Assembly: GCA_031280645.1 (NCBI GenBank)
Contig: JAITGL010000025.1
Location: 1-64,000, forward strand
Direction: 5' to 3'
Origin: Tannerellaceae bacterium
GTDB taxonomy: Bacteria > Bacteroidota > Bacteroidia > Bacteroidales > Tannerellaceae
DNA length: 64,000 nt
Shown in pieces: positions 26,344-36,859 of this stretch; positions within the stretch are counted from its first letter, which is position 1, and the number at the start of each line of letters is the position of its first letter. The notes below the pieces were generated by a model that saw only the letters and a list, made by a program, of their open reading frames with translations, was not told the DNA's origin and did not search any database. The position numbers were made by a program, and so were the translations under genes.

Positions 26344-27663
26344 TTAAATAATCAGGTTGAGAATCATCACGCCGGCAAGGCCGGTTAGCGATACTATGGT
26401 TTCCATTACCGACCATGAGCGGAAGGTATCTTTTAGCGAAAGCCCGAAGTATTCCTTAAAGAGCCAGAATCCCGAATCGTTTACGTGCGAAAAAAACAGG
26501 CTCCCCGCTCCAAGCGACAGTACCATAAGCGACGGATTAACTCCTGCCTGCTGCACCAGGGGCAATATAACCCCGGCCGCCGTAAGGGCCGCCACCGTGG
26601 CCGAGCCTACGCATACCCTTATCAGGGCTGCAATCATCCATCCCAATGCTAAGGGGTGAACGGGTATGCGCTGCATCATTGCGGCCAAGTCGGAGCTTAC
26701 TCCGCTGTCTTCCATCACCTGCTTGAAAACTCCGGAGCCGGCAATTATCAGCAGTATCATGGCTATATCCTTTACGGCTTCAACATATATGGCCATCACA
26801 TCCTTTATGCTCCGCCCCTGGGCTATTCCCAGGGTATAGGTGGCCGTAAGGAGGGCTATCATCATCACTACCGGAGGGGCTCCGAGGAGCTTTACCGCCG
26901 CCATAGCTCCTTCGCTCATGCCCGGAGCGCAGAGGGGGATAACCGTGGCGGCTATCAGCAGGAACACGGGCAGGGTGGCGCTTATCAGGCTGTTGGCTCT
27001 CCCCGGCGTTTGAAATGCAGAGCTCTCGGCGGGCGACTCGAACAGTGTAACCGGCCCGCTCTTTATGTTGCGGAGCGTTCCGGAAAATACGGGGCCGGCA
27101 AGCACAATGGCCGGAACCGAAATTATTAATCCCCAGATAAGCGTCATGCCCATGTCGGCCTGAAAGAGCGACACCAAGGCTACCGGCGAGGGATGGGGCG
27201 GCAAAAAGCCATGCGTTACCGAAAGGGCCGACAGCATGGGCAAGCCGATAAATACCGCCGGAAGCCGGTAGCGGTTAACAACGGTGAAAATCAAAGGCAC
27301 CAAAAGCACGAAGCCAATGCCGTAAAACAATGGGATTCCTACGATAAATCCCGTAATCATCAAGCCCCAGCGGATTTTTCCAACGCCAAATACCGACGTC
27401 ATCGCCGCGGCAATTTCGCCCGCCGCGCCGCTGGCCGCTACAAGCTTGCCAAGCATTGCGCCGAGTACTATTATTAATGTAAGATTGCCGAGCAGGCTTC
27501 CGATGCCGGCTTCGATGGTTGCAGGCAGGCGGCCGGGCGATATGCCCAGGGCCAGCCCGGCGCAGGAGGATACGAGGATGAAGGCTAAAAAGGCGTCGAC
27601 CTTTAGCCGGGCTATGAGGACGATTAATATCGCCAAGCTGATAATTACGATGAGGAATGACAT
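26344..27663 (-). CDS. GntP-family permease
   Basis: A 439-residue inner-membrane transporter with about 12-14 hydrophobic segments through its whole length. The GntP family moves gluconate or related hydroxy acids with protons, and includes the D-serine transporter DsdX. HVNDSGFWLFKEYFGLSLKDTFRSWSVMETI near the C-terminus is the family signature. With the D-serine dehydratase-like gene and ridA downstream, uptake of D-serine or a similar D-amino/hydroxy acid is the best inference. A consensus -7 element lies 33 bp upstream. Confidence 0.9.
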   Translation of the reverse strand: MSFLIVIISLAILIVLIARLKVDAFLAFILVSSCAGLALGISPGRLPATIEAGIGSLLGNLTLIIVLGAMLGKLVAASGAAGEIAAAMTSVFGVGKIRWGLMITGFIVGIPLFYGIGFVLLVPLIFTVVNRYRLPAVFIGLPMLSALSVTHGFLPPHPSPVALVSLFQADMGMTLIWGLIISVPAIVLAGPVFSGTLRNIKSGPVTLFESPAESSAFQTPGRANSLISATLPVFLLIAATVIPLCAPGMSEGAMAAVKLLGAPPVVMMIALLTATYTLGIAQGRSIKDVMAIYVEAVKDIAMILLIIAGSGVFKQVMEDSGVSSDLAAMMQRIPVHPLALGWMIAALIRVCVGSATVAALTAAGVILPLVQQAGVNPSLMVLSLGAGSLFFSHVNDSGFWLFKEYFGLSLKDTFRSWSVMETIVSLTGLAGVMILNLII

Positions 27664-27695
27664 GTGTGATTTTCCGTTATGACTATGTAATAATG

Positions 27696-27703
27696 CAAAT
27701 ATA
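27696..27703 (-). promoter_or_regulatory. -7 element for gntP-ridA-D-amino-acid operon
   Basis: The minus strand reads TATATTTG, matching TAnnTTTG, 33 bp upstream of the permease start. The intervening 27704-27873 region to the crp promoter shows no further gene. Confidence 0.6.
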
Positions 27704-27873
27704 GGCTTAAAATATAGATAAAAAAACAGTATCAGCCATACTCATGGCTTGGCGAACGCCCCATCCGGCAGGGGTACTCTAAGGTTGCGTTAGCAAAATG
27801 CGTTTGATATCGGAGGAATCACAAGGCGGGAATCACAGTTCATAATAAATGTTATGGATATAATTTTTTTCAA

Positions 27874-27881
27874 TACATTTG
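27874..27881 (+). promoter_or_regulatory. -7 element for the Crp/Fnr regulator
   Basis: TACATTTG matches TAnnTTTG, 42 bp upstream of the start. Confidence 0.6.
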
Positions 27882-27922
27882 TAGCCGTAAAAGTAAGACA
27901 TGTTTTATAACAGCAAACAATC

Positions 27923-28627
27923 ATGGTGGTTAGTCAGCAAAAAGAAGACGTCGATTTATCGGCAAGCCTGACGGAAGTCTGGAGGGTTCTGACCGATAGC
28001 GAGCGGGATATATTGAGGAAAAGCTCGAAAATCCAGTATTACAAGCGCAACGGGTTGATATATAGAACGGGCGACGAACCTCTTTATATGATGTGCCTCC
28101 TCCGCGGAAAGGTTAAAATCTTTAAGGAAGGAGTAGGCGGCAGGAATCAGATTATCCGTATGATAAAGCCCATACAATACTTTGGGTACAGGGCCTACTT
28201 CGCCCAGGAGCTTTATCTTACCAACGCATCGGCCTTTGAGGCCTCAACCGTGTGCCTCATTCCGCTAAAGATGGTAAACGGGTTTGTGGTTAATAACCCC
28301 AAAGTGGCCATGTTCTTTATCAAACAACTGTCGGTTGACCTGGGAATAGCCGACGAGCGAACCGTTAACCTCACCCAGAAGCACATCAGGGGCCGGCTGG
28401 CCGAAGCCCTCCTCTTCCTGAAAGACAGCTACGGGCTGGAGACCGACGGCTCCACCTTAGGCATCTACCTGTCGCGCGAGGAGCTTGCCAACCTTTCCAA
28501 CATGACAACCTCAAACGCCATCCGCACCCTCTCCACCTTCGTAAGCGAAGAAATAATCGCCTTAGACGGCCGCAAAATAAAGCTAATAGACATCGAACGC
28601 CTCCAAAAGGTAAGCCGGCAAGGATAA
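27923..28627 (+). CDS. Crp/Fnr-family transcriptional regulator
   Basis: A 234-residue protein. The N-terminal cyclic-nucleotide-binding beta-roll (about 30-140) contains KRNGLIYRTGDEPLYMMCLLRGKVKIF. The C-terminal winged helix (about 160-225) has LSREELANLSNMTTSNAIRTLSTF as recognition helix region. No cysteines for an Fe-S cluster as in Fnr are present at the N-terminus and the R-x-S/T phosphate-binding motif of cAMP sites is not clear, so the effector is unknown. It is divergent from the gntP operon and might regulate it. Confidence 0.88.
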   Translation: MVVSQQKEDVDLSASLTEVWRVLTDSERDILRKSSKIQYYKRNGLIYRTGDEPLYMMCLLRGKVKIFKEGVGGRNQIIRMIKPIQYFGYRAYFAQELYLTNASAFEASTVCLIPLKMVNGFVVNNPKVAMFFIKQLSVDLGIADERTVNLTQKHIRGRLAEALLFLKDSYGLETDGSTLGIYLSREELANLSNMTTSNAIRTLSTFVSEEIIALDGRKIKLIDIERLQKVSRQG

Positions 28628-28738
28628 TCCTCAAACTCCGGCCGGCCGGGGAGCCTCTCCCTTCGCTACGATTACGGATTGCCGAGCCGCAACTTCCAAT
28701 CCCCGGCGGCTATTTTCCGCGTCGCGCGGCGCAATAAT

Positions 28739-28770
28739 AAGGAAGGGGATGCCCGTACGGCGCCTTCCTT
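28739..28770 (+). terminator. Possible terminator hairpin after the Crp/Fnr gene
   Basis: AAGGAAGG pairs with CCTTCCTT around a 16-base loop, 110 bp after the crp stop. No clear T-run follows, so termination is uncertain. Confidence 0.35.
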
Positions 28771-28823
28771 CAAACAATAAAGCCCGATACGCGCACGTTA
28801 TTAGAAGCACAATTCAAATTATT

Positions 28824-29405
28824 ATGATAGAATACCTAAAGGGCGAGATTGTTGAGCTTGCCCCCGCGCGAATGGTTATCGAGTGCGCCGGGGTGGGTTA
28901 CGAGCTGCATATATCGCTGCACACTTACGGCGTATACAGGGGGAAAACGAGCGGCAAGGTGCTGGTGGAGGAGATTATCCGTGAAGATGCGCATTTATTA
29001 TATGGATTTGCTTCGGCCAACGAGCGGGAGTTATTCCTGATGCTTACCACCGTTTCGGGCGTTGGGGCCAATACGGCGCGTATGATCCTTTCGTCGTATC
29101 CGCCCGCCGAGCTGGTTCAGATTATCGGCTCTTCTAACGAGAGAGCCCTTACCGCCGTAAAGGGGATCGGACTGAAAACGGCGCAGCGCATACTTGTTGA
29201 TTTAAAGAACAAGGTGAAGCCTGTCGAAGCCGCCGCCGCAACAAGCAACGCCGGAAGCGAAAGGGTTGCTGAAGAAGCTGCGTCGGCCCTTGTAATGCTG
29301 GGCTTCCAGAAGGCCGCTTCGCAGAAAGCCGTTGCGGCTATACTGAAAGGCTCGCCCGAACTGCCGGTTGAGGGAGTAATAAAAACAGCTTTGAAAATGC
29401 TTTGA
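28824..29405 (+). CDS. ruvA: Holliday junction branch migration protein RuvA
   Basis: A 193-residue protein that binds Holliday junctions as a tetramer and loads RuvB. Seen: OB-fold start MIEYLKGEIVELAPARMVIE, helix-hairpin-helix motifs VSGVGANTARMIL and VKGIGLKTAQRILVDLKNK, and the C-terminal RuvB-binding domain ALVMLGFQKAASQKAVAA. The start at 28,824 is the conserved N-terminus. The stop is immediately followed by sprA, the usual ruvA-sprA order in Bacteroidota. Confidence 0.96.
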   Translation: MIEYLKGEIVELAPARMVIECAGVGYELHISLHTYGVYRGKTSGKVLVEEIIREDAHLLYGFASANERELFLMLTTVSGVGANTARMILSSYPPAELVQIIGSSNERALTAVKGIGLKTAQRILVDLKNKVKPVEAAAATSNAGSERVAEEAASALVMLGFQKAASQKAVAAILKGSPELPVEGVIKTALKML

Positions 29406-32400
29406 ATGAAAAAGGGGCGTAGATATACTCTACCGGCTGCATTGGCCATGCTGATGGTTTTTGCCTTTGCGCTCGGAGCCGGCTATGCCCCGCTAATCGA
29501 CGAAGAGGCGCCGTGGATATATCCCGCAGAGGATACAATCCCTAAGTTGCATACAGAAAAAACTTATCCGGAGGAGTATCTCGATCTCGTAAAATCGCAA
29601 CCGCCCGACTTGAAGACGCCGGAGAATGTGAAAACAACGGTTGAGTACGACATAAAGTCGGGTAATTATATCTTCCGCACCCGCATAGGCGACCTCGACA
29701 TAGGAACTCCCCTTATGCTTACGCCCGACGAATACCGCAACTATGATATGCAACAATCGCTTCGATCTTATTTCCGGAAGAAGAACCAAGAGGAATTCGA
29801 GGCCGAGACGGGCAAGGAGTTCAATATTGCCGACATGCAGTTTGACTACGGAAGCTTTGCCGAGCGTATATTCGGCAAGGGCGGCGTAAGGCTGCGCCCA
29901 CAGGGATCGGCCGATTTGAAAATGGGACTGAAGAGAAACAGCACCGAGAATCCGTCGCTGCCCGAAAGAGCCCGCAGCCGCACCTTCTTCCAGTTCGACC
30001 AGGACTTGCAGTTTAACGTACAGGCCAGCGTGGGAACGAAATTGCGGTACAACATGAACTATAACACCGAAACCTCGTTCGATTTCGATACCCGCCAGTT
30101 ACGGCTGGCTTACGGCGGCGAGGAAGACGAGATAATCAAGTCGCTCGAAGCCGGCAATGTGAGCATGAAGACCAACAACTCGCTTATCCGCGGAGGCTCG
30201 TCGCTATTTGGAGTTAAGGCCGACCTCCAGTTCGGTAAGTTGAGGCTGTACGCCCTGCTGGCGCAGCAGGAATCGCAGTCGCAGAGCGTGAAATCGAAAG
30301 GCGGGGCGCAAACGAAGTCGTTTGAGGTTAGCATTGACCAATACGACGAGAACAGGCACTTTTTCCTCTCCCATTATTTTCGCGACAACTACGACTACGC
30401 GCTCGAAAAACTTCCCTTTATCCGTTCGGCCGTTACGATAAACCGAGTGGAGGTATGGATAACCAATAAGAGAAGCAATTTTAACCAGGCCCGCAACATT
30501 GTAGCCTTTACCGATATGGGCGAGCGCCGGGTGATAAGCAACAGCTCCGAGATAAGGCCTTCGGGATCGGTCGACATTCCTTATAATAATGCTAACAACC
30601 TTTACAGCCGTCTCCTCGACGAGTTTGCAGATGCAAGGGAAAGCAGCAGGGTTAACCAGGCGCTTGGAGGAACAATGCAGGTTGGAAGGGATTACGAAAA
30701 GATAGAGAACGCCCGCCTTTTGCCCGAAACCGATTACACCGTTAATCGTCAGCTCGGCTACATCTCGCTCAACACAATCTTGCAGCCCGACGAGGTTTTG
30801 GCAGTAGCCTACGACTTTCAATACAACGGCGAGGCATATAAGGTAGGCGAGTTTGCGGCCGACAACGCCGATGCGGCCTCGTCGGCTTTGTTTGTAAAGC
30901 TGTTGAAAGGCACGGCCATGTCGCCCGGTATGACTTTTTGGGATTTGATGATGAAAAACGTGTACGAGCTCCCCGAAGCTTACGGGCTGGAGAAAGACCG
31001 CTTCCGCCTCGACATCCTCTATCAGAACGACACCACCGGCGCCTACCTTAATTATATATCCGAGGGGGAAATAAAAGACCAGATACTGCTTAAAGTTATG
31101 AACCTCGACCGCCTCGACCGCCGCAACGAGCCGTATCCCGACGGCTTTTACGATTTTGTGGAAGGCATAACCGTACAACCTCAAATGGGCCGGATCGTAT
31201 TCCCCGTTGTTGAGCCGTTCGGTTCACACCTCCGGAAAATGATAGGCCCCGCCGCGGCGGATAAATACGTGTTCCAGGAATTATACGACTCGACCCTTAA
31301 TATAGCCGCCCAGATAGCCGAGAAGAATAAATTCATTTTGCGAGGCGAATTTAAAGCCTCCTCGTCGAGCTCGGAGATCAGGATCGGGTCGGGCAATGTT
31401 GCGCGAGGCTCGGTAAGGGTAACGGCAGGCGGCCAGTTGCTGGCCGAGAATGTCGACTATATAGTGGATTATTCGTCGAACGTTGTGACAATCATCAACG
31501 AAGGAGTGCTGGCGTCGGGAGCCCCCATCAATGTCGAGCTTGAAAGCCGGAGCCTTTATAACAGGCAGCGAAAAACGATGGTAGGGCTCGACTTAGCCTA
31601 CCAGTTCAGCAAGGATTTCAGCGTTGGAGGCACGATAATGCACCTGTCGGAGATGCCGGTAACGGTAAAAACATCCTTTGGCGTAGAATCGGTACGGAAC
31701 ACTCTATGGGGGCTTAATACATCTTTCAAAACAGAGAGCCAGTGGCTCACCAATATGCTCGACAAGATACCCCTGCTATCGCTGACGGCTCCCAGCCAAA
31801 TATCGTTCAACGCCGAGTTTGCCCATCTCATCGCAGGGCATTACGAAAACAAGTACACCGGCAAATACTCCTACCTCGACGACTTTGAAACCACCCAAAG
31901 CGGCTTCGACCTCCGCGACCCCTATCCCTGGAACCTCTCCGCCGTACCCTTTGAAGACGGCTCTGCTCCGAGATTCCCCGAAGCCGCGATGACAAACAGC
32001 ATAGAGTACGGCAAAAATCGAGCCCTACTTGCCTGGTACCACATCGACGGACTCTTTACCCGGCCCAATTCCACTCAAGCTCCCGCCCACATAAAGCGCG
32101 ACAAAAACCAGCTCTCGAATCACTACATCAGAGCTGTCCGCGTTGACGAGCTATTCCCCAACCGCAACCTTACAATGAACGAAGCCAATACCCTCCAAAC
32201 CCTTAACGTTACCTTCTACCCCAACTCCCGCGGCCCCTATAACTTAGACGCCGACGGCATAACTCCCGACGGCGCGCTTACCGATCCGGAGAAACGCTGG
32301 GGCGGCATGATGCGGAAAATAGACCAGAGCGACTTCGAAAAGGCCAACATTGAGTACATAGAGTTCTGGATGCTTAATCCCTTTATTTATAAACCCGGCT

Positions 32401-35400
32401 CAAGCGGTGGCGACCTCTATTTCAACCTCGGCGAAGTATCGGAAGATATCCTGAAAGACGAAAAGAAATTCTTTGAGAACGGACTGCCGATCGACGGAGA
32501 TACCGCCAAGGTCGACTATACCGTATGGGGCAAAGTACCGCGCCAACAAAGCACCGTCTACGCCTTCGACAACGCCGCCGGAGCGCGACGCATCCAAGAC
32601 GTAGGTTTCAACGGCCTATCCTCGTTGGAAGAAGCCGAGTATCCGGCCTATCGCGACTACCTGGTAAAGCTCCAGTCAAAGCTCTCGCCCGACGCCCTCC
32701 AACCCTTTCTCGACGACCCCGCAGGCGATAACTTCCGCCACTACCGCGGAGCCGATCTCGACCGCGACGAAGTAAATATCCTCGAACGATACAAGTACTA
32801 CAACGGAACCGAAGGCAATAGCGCCGCCTCCGAAGGCCAAACCTACAACATGGCCGCCCGCATAAGTCCCGACGTTGAAGACCTCAACCAAGACAATACC
32901 ATGAACGAAAACGAGCGATACTTCCAATACCGCATCTCGCTACGCCCCGAAGACATGCAGGTTGGGCATAACTATATAGTAGGATCGCACGAAACAACCG
33001 TGAAGCTCGAAAACGGAACCCCGGAAAGCGTAACCTGGTACCAGTTTAAAATCCCCGTAAGGCAATACTCAAAGGCCGTGGGGAACATCCGCGACTTTAA
33101 AACCATACGCTTCATGCGCATGTACCTAACCGGATTCAGAGATACCACCTTCCTGCGCTTCGGCTCCTTTGAACTTGTAAAAAGCGAATGGCGCACCTAT
33201 ACGCAAGATTTGTCGAACCCCTCGGCCGCTCCCTCGCCGGGCGCGTCGCTCGACGTATCGTCGGTTAATATTGAGGAGAACAACAGCCGGAAACCGGTTA
33301 ATTACGTGCTTCCGCCGGGAGTGACGCGAATGGTTGACCCGGGGCAGCCGCAGCTTGTGCAGCAAAACGAACAGGCCTTGTCGCTCAAGGTTACAAACCT
33401 CGGATCGCAGGACGCGCGGGCGGTTTACAAGAGCGCTTATTACGATATGAGGCAATATAAAAGAATGCAATTGTTTACCCATGCCGAATCGTTCATAGGC
33501 GATAATGTAACTCGCCCGGCCGATAACGAGCTTTCGGTATTCATCCGTCTCGGATCAGACTATAAGAACAATTACTACGAATACGAGGTTCCGCTCCGCC
33601 TCACTCCGCATAAGGATACATACAACACCTACGTTGGCGCCGACCAGGAAGCGGTATGGCCCATCGACAACATGCTCGACTTCCGCCTCGAAGCGCTCAC
33701 CAACCTTAAAACCAAACGCAACCGCGACAAACGGATGGGCGTCGGCGGAGTAGCCTACCATATCCCCTACTCCGACTTCGACCCCGACCATGCGCGCAAT
33801 AAGATAAGCGTTGTGGGCAATCCCACCCTGTCCGAAGTGAAAATCATCATGGTGGGCGTTCGTAACAATGCGCGCGACGCCCGAAGCGCCGAAGTGTGGA
33901 TAAACGAACTCAGGCTAACCGAATTTCACGAAGAAGGCGGATGGGCCGCCAACGGCAATATGAGCATCGCCCTCTCCGACCTCGGAACCGTTAACCTTAC
34001 CGGACGCGTAGAAACCGCAGGCTTCGGCGGACTGGAACAGTCGGTAAACGACCGCCGCCTCGACGACTACACACAGTACAGCGTTGCCGCCAACTTTGAA
34101 CTCGGCAAATTCTTCCCCGAAAAAGCTAAAGTGAGCATACCGCTATACTACGCCTACTCCAAAGAAATAGTAGACCCCAAATATAACCCCCTCGACCAGG
34201 ACATATCCCTCGAAGACGCCCTGGCCGACATGCAAACGCAAGCCGAACGCGACTCCATACTCGCCTTTGCACGCGAAAAAGTAATCGTGAAAAGCATCTC
34301 GGTAAACAACGTGAAAGTAGATATCCGAAGCAAAAACCCAATGCCATACGACCCCGCAAACTTCAGCCTCGGATACGCCTTCAGCGAAAACAACCGCTTC
34401 CGGCCCGACGTTGAATACGAAACAACCAAAGACTACCGAGGCAACTTTACCTATAACTACAACCCCTACGCCACACCATTCCGCCCCTTCGCCAAGCTAT
34501 CAAAAAGCAACGGCGCAACACAATACATAAAACAGCTAAGCATTAACTACCTGCCGGCAAGCATAGGATTCCAAACCTCCATGATGCGCAACTATTACGA
34601 AATACAAATGCGCAACCTCAACAATATCGGACAAAGCCCGCAAGAAAAACGAAACCTCCTATCCTTCAGCCAAAACTTCCTATGGGACCGCGCCTTCAAC
34701 CTCGCCTGGAACTTTACCAACAACCTCCGAGCCAACTTCCGCTCAGGCACCAACGCACGAATAGAAGAACCACACGTACAGGTAAACAAAAAACTCAACC
34801 CCGACCAATACCAACTCTGGCGCGACTCCGTGCAGCAAAGCATAACCGAACTCGGACGGCCGCTACGCTACGACCAGGAATTCAGCGCAAGCTACACCAT
34901 GCCCTTCATCCAAATACCCGCCCTCAACTGGATAAACGCACAACTGTCATACACCTCAACCTACAATTGGGACAAAGGAGCAATCATGGAAGGAGGAATC
35001 GAAATAGGCAATACCATCAAAAACCAAAGCATGATCAACATACAGCCAAGCATAAACTTTACCGGACTATACAACAAATCCAAATACCTGAGCGGAATAC
35101 ACCAAAAATACGCCAACGCCAACCGCGCCGCAATTATCAAAAAACCCAACGATACAAAACTCGAACGCACCATAACCCTAAGCCCCGACAGCGCAACCAT
35201 ACTCGAACACGGCATGCTAACCAAAGACATCCTCGTAAACGCCAAAACCACAGCCGGCAAAACCTACCGCATACGATTCAAACCCGTTGACTACGCACGA
35301 ATCAGAATCGAAAACCGCGACACCGCAACACTCAACCTCACCCTGTCGTTCGCACCCCCCAAAGGCGACAACATACTCAAAAAAGCCGCCGAGCAAGCCA

Positions 35401-36812
35401 TATTCTTCACCATGATGCTCAAAACCGCAAGCATCGCCTACCAAACCTCAAGCGGCATGAACATACCCGGATACCGACCCGAAATAGGCGGAATGTTCGG
35501 ACAAGGACAATCGACAAGCGGACTCGCACCCGGCATCGGATTCGCCTTCGGCAACGTTAGCCGCAACTACATCGCCGAACTCGCCAACAAAGACTGGCTC
35601 GTAATGAACACCAACAACATAACCCCAGCAATCATAAACAACACCCGGAACCTAACCCTAAACGCCAGCCTCGAACCGCTCCCAGGCCTCAAAATAAACC
35701 TCAACGCCATGCGCAACGAAACCCGACGCAACACCATACAATACATGTACAACGGAATGCCCGAACTCCGCGACGGATCATTCTCAATGCACATATCAGC
35801 CATCAGCACAGCCTTTGCCGGCATCGGAACCGCCGCCGACAACTACGCCTCCAAAACCTTCCAAACCTTCCTCGACAACCGCGCCGTAATAGCCCAGCGA
35901 CTCGAAAACGCCTACTCCACAACCCGCTACCCCAACGCCGGATTCCTGCGCAACACCTCCTTAGCCGGACAACCATACAACTCCGACCTCGCCAACGGAC
36001 GCATAAACCACAACTCAGCCGACGTACTGATACCCGCCTTCATAGCCGCATACACCGGCCGCAACCCCGGCAAAAACAGCCTCGCAGCCTTCCCGGCCCT
36101 ATCCTCCCTCGTACCCGCCTGGACCGTAACATACGACGGACTGATGCGAATCCCCATCATCAAACAATACCTCAAAACCCTGGTACTAAACCACCGCTAC
36201 CAAAGCACATACCAAATCGGCGCCTACTCCTCGCTCCTCAACTGGGTATCAACAGGAGGAGACAACGGATTCGTACAAGACCCGCAAAGCGGCAACCCAA
36301 CCCCCTCGTCGCCATACAGCATCGCCTCCGTAGCAATCAGCGAATCATTCTCCCCTCTGATAGGAGCCGACGGAACCCTCCCCAACAACCTCAGCTTCCG
36401 CCTGGCATACGACAAAATCCGCACCCTCAACCTCAACATATCCTCCTTCCAGCTCGTAGAATCATCATCCGATAAATTTACAGTAGGACTTGGATACACG
36501 CTAACCGAATTTAACAAAGTACTAAAAATGAAGCCCGCGCAAGACTTCAGCAACGACCTTACCATACGCCTCGACTACTCCTACGCCATGCAGCAAGCCC
36601 TGATACGCAAAATACAAGACGCCTCAACCCAAGCCACCAGCGGCAACGTAGGCAAAACCCTCCAATTTTCGGCCGACTACGGCATGAGCCGCCTCATCAC
36701 CCTCCGCGCCTACTACAACCTGCAAATCAACACCCCCCTCATCTCCAGCGCATCCTTCCCCACCTCCAACTCCGATTACGGCATCAGCCTCCGCCTCTCG
36801 CTCACCCAATAG
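29406..36812 (+). CDS. sprA: Cell-surface protein SprA, outer-membrane channel of type IX secretion
   Basis: A 2468-residue outer-membrane protein, the usual size of SprA (about 2,400). SprA forms the 36-strand beta-barrel translocon of the type IX secretion system, used for surface-protein export and, in gliding species, motility. A signal peptide covers about residues 1-27. Repeated SprA-N-type regions with PFG-H-RKMIGP, NPFIYKPG and WINELRLTEFHEEGGWAANGN are seen, and the C-terminal part is a series of amphipathic strands ending in ISLRLSLTQ. No frameshift interrupts it. From about 34,150 the coding strand becomes markedly A+C-rich. Other T9SS genes are not in the window. Confidence 0.96.
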   Translation: MKKGRRYTLPAALAMLMVFAFALGAGYAPLIDEEAPWIYPAEDTIPKLHTEKTYPEEYLDLVKSQPPDLKTPENVKTTVEYDIKSGNYIFRTRIGDLDIGTPLMLTPDEYRNYDMQQSLRSYFRKKNQEEFEAETGKEFNIADMQFDYGSFAERIFGKGGVRLRPQGSADLKMGLKRNSTENPSLPERARSRTFFQFDQDLQFNVQASVGTKLRYNMNYNTETSFDFDTRQLRLAYGGEEDEIIKSLEAGNVSMKTNNSLIRGGSSLFGVKADLQFGKLRLYALLAQQESQSQSVKSKGGAQTKSFEVSIDQYDENRHFFLSHYFRDNYDYALEKLPFIRSAVTINRVEVWITNKRSNFNQARNIVAFTDMGERRVISNSSEIRPSGSVDIPYNNANNLYSRLLDEFADARESSRVNQALGGTMQVGRDYEKIENARLLPETDYTVNRQLGYISLNTILQPDEVLAVAYDFQYNGEAYKVGEFAADNADAASSALFVKLLKGTAMSPGMTFWDLMMKNVYELPEAYGLEKDRFRLDILYQNDTTGAYLNYISEGEIKDQILLKVMNLDRLDRRNEPYPDGFYDFVEGITVQPQMGRIVFPVVEPFGSHLRKMIGPAAADKYVFQELYDSTLNIAAQIAEKNKFILRGEFKASSSSSEIRIGSGNVARGSVRVTAGGQLLAENVDYIVDYSSNVVTIINEGVLASGAPINVELESRSLYNRQRKTMVGLDLAYQFSKDFSVGGTIMHLSEMPVTVKTSFGVESVRNTLWGLNTSFKTESQWLTNMLDKIPLLSLTAPSQISFNAEFAHLIAGHYENKYTGKYSYLDDFETTQSGFDLRDPYPWNLSAVPFEDGSAPRFPEAAMTNSIEYGKNRALLAWYHIDGLFTRPNSTQAPAHIKRDKNQLSNHYIRAVRVDELFPNRNLTMNEANTLQTLNVTFYPNSRGPYNLDADGITPDGALTDPEKRWGGMMRKIDQSDFEKANIEYIEFWMLNPFIYKPGSSGGDLYFNLGEVSEDILKDEKKFFENGLPIDGDTAKVDYTVWGKVPRQQSTVYAFDNAAGARRIQDVGFNGLSSLEEAEYPAYRDYLVKLQSKLSPDALQPFLDDPAGDNFRHYRGADLDRDEVNILERYKYYNGTEGNSAASEGQTYNMAARISPDVEDLNQDNTMNENERYFQYRISLRPEDMQVGHNYIVGSHETTVKLENGTPESVTWYQFKIPVRQYSKAVGNIRDFKTIRFMRMYLTGFRDTTFLRFGSFELVKSEWRTYTQDLSNPSAAPSPGASLDVSSVNIEENNSRKPVNYVLPPGVTRMVDPGQPQLVQQNEQALSLKVTNLGSQDARAVYKSAYYDMRQYKRMQLFTHAESFIGDNVTRPADNELSVFIRLGSDYKNNYYEYEVPLRLTPHKDTYNTYVGADQEAVWPIDNMLDFRLEALTNLKTKRNRDKRMGVGGVAYHIPYSDFDPDHARNKISVVGNPTLSEVKIIMVGVRNNARDARSAEVWINELRLTEFHEEGGWAANGNMSIALSDLGTVNLTGRVETAGFGGLEQSVNDRRLDDYTQYSVAANFELGKFFPEKAKVSIPLYYAYSKEIVDPKYNPLDQDISLEDALADMQTQAERDSILAFAREKVIVKSISVNNVKVDIRSKNPMPYDPANFSLGYAFSENNRFRPDVEYETTKDYRGNFTYNYNPYATPFRPFAKLSKSNGATQYIKQLSINYLPASIGFQTSMMRNYYEIQMRNLNNIGQSPQEKRNLLSFSQNFLWDRAFNLAWNFTNNLRANFRSGTNARIEEPHVQVNKKLNPDQYQLWRDSVQQSITELGRPLRYDQEFSASYTMPFIQIPALNWINAQLSYTSTYNWDKGAIMEGGIEIGNTIKNQSMINIQPSINFTGLYNKSKYLSGIHQKYANANRAAIIKKPNDTKLERTITLSPDSATILEHGMLTKDILVNAKTTAGKTYRIRFKPVDYARIRIENRDTATLNLTLSFAPPKGDNILKKAAEQAIFFTMMLKTASIAYQTSSGMNIPGYRPEIGGMFGQGQSTSGLAPGIGFAFGNVSRNYIAELANKDWLVMNTNNITPAIINNTRNLTLNASLEPLPGLKINLNAMRNETRRNTIQYMYNGMPELRDGSFSMHISAISTAFAGIGTAADNYASKTFQTFLDNRAVIAQRLENAYSTTRYPNAGFLRNTSLAGQPYNSDLANGRINHNSADVLIPAFIAAYTGRNPGKNSLAAFPALSSLVPAWTVTYDGLMRIPIIKQYLKTLVLNHRYQSTYQIGAYSSLLNWVSTGGDNGFVQDPQSGNPTPSSPYSIASVAISESFSPLIGADGTLPNNLSFRLAYDKIRTLNLNISSFQLVESSSDKFTVGLGYTLTEFNKVLKMKPAQDFSNDLTIRLDYSYAMQQALIRKIQDASTQATSGNVGKTLQFSADYGMSRLITLRAYYNLQINTPLISSASFPTSNSDYGISLRLSLTQ

Positions 36813-36859
36813 TATTTAACTTTTCCCCCGGCAACGCCGCTTCCCCAACGCTTCCCGGC

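Noticed and set aside
28749..28823. An earlier start for RuvA at 28,749
   Set aside because: The upstream residues have no match to RuvA, whose conserved N-terminus MIEYLKGEI starts at 28,824.
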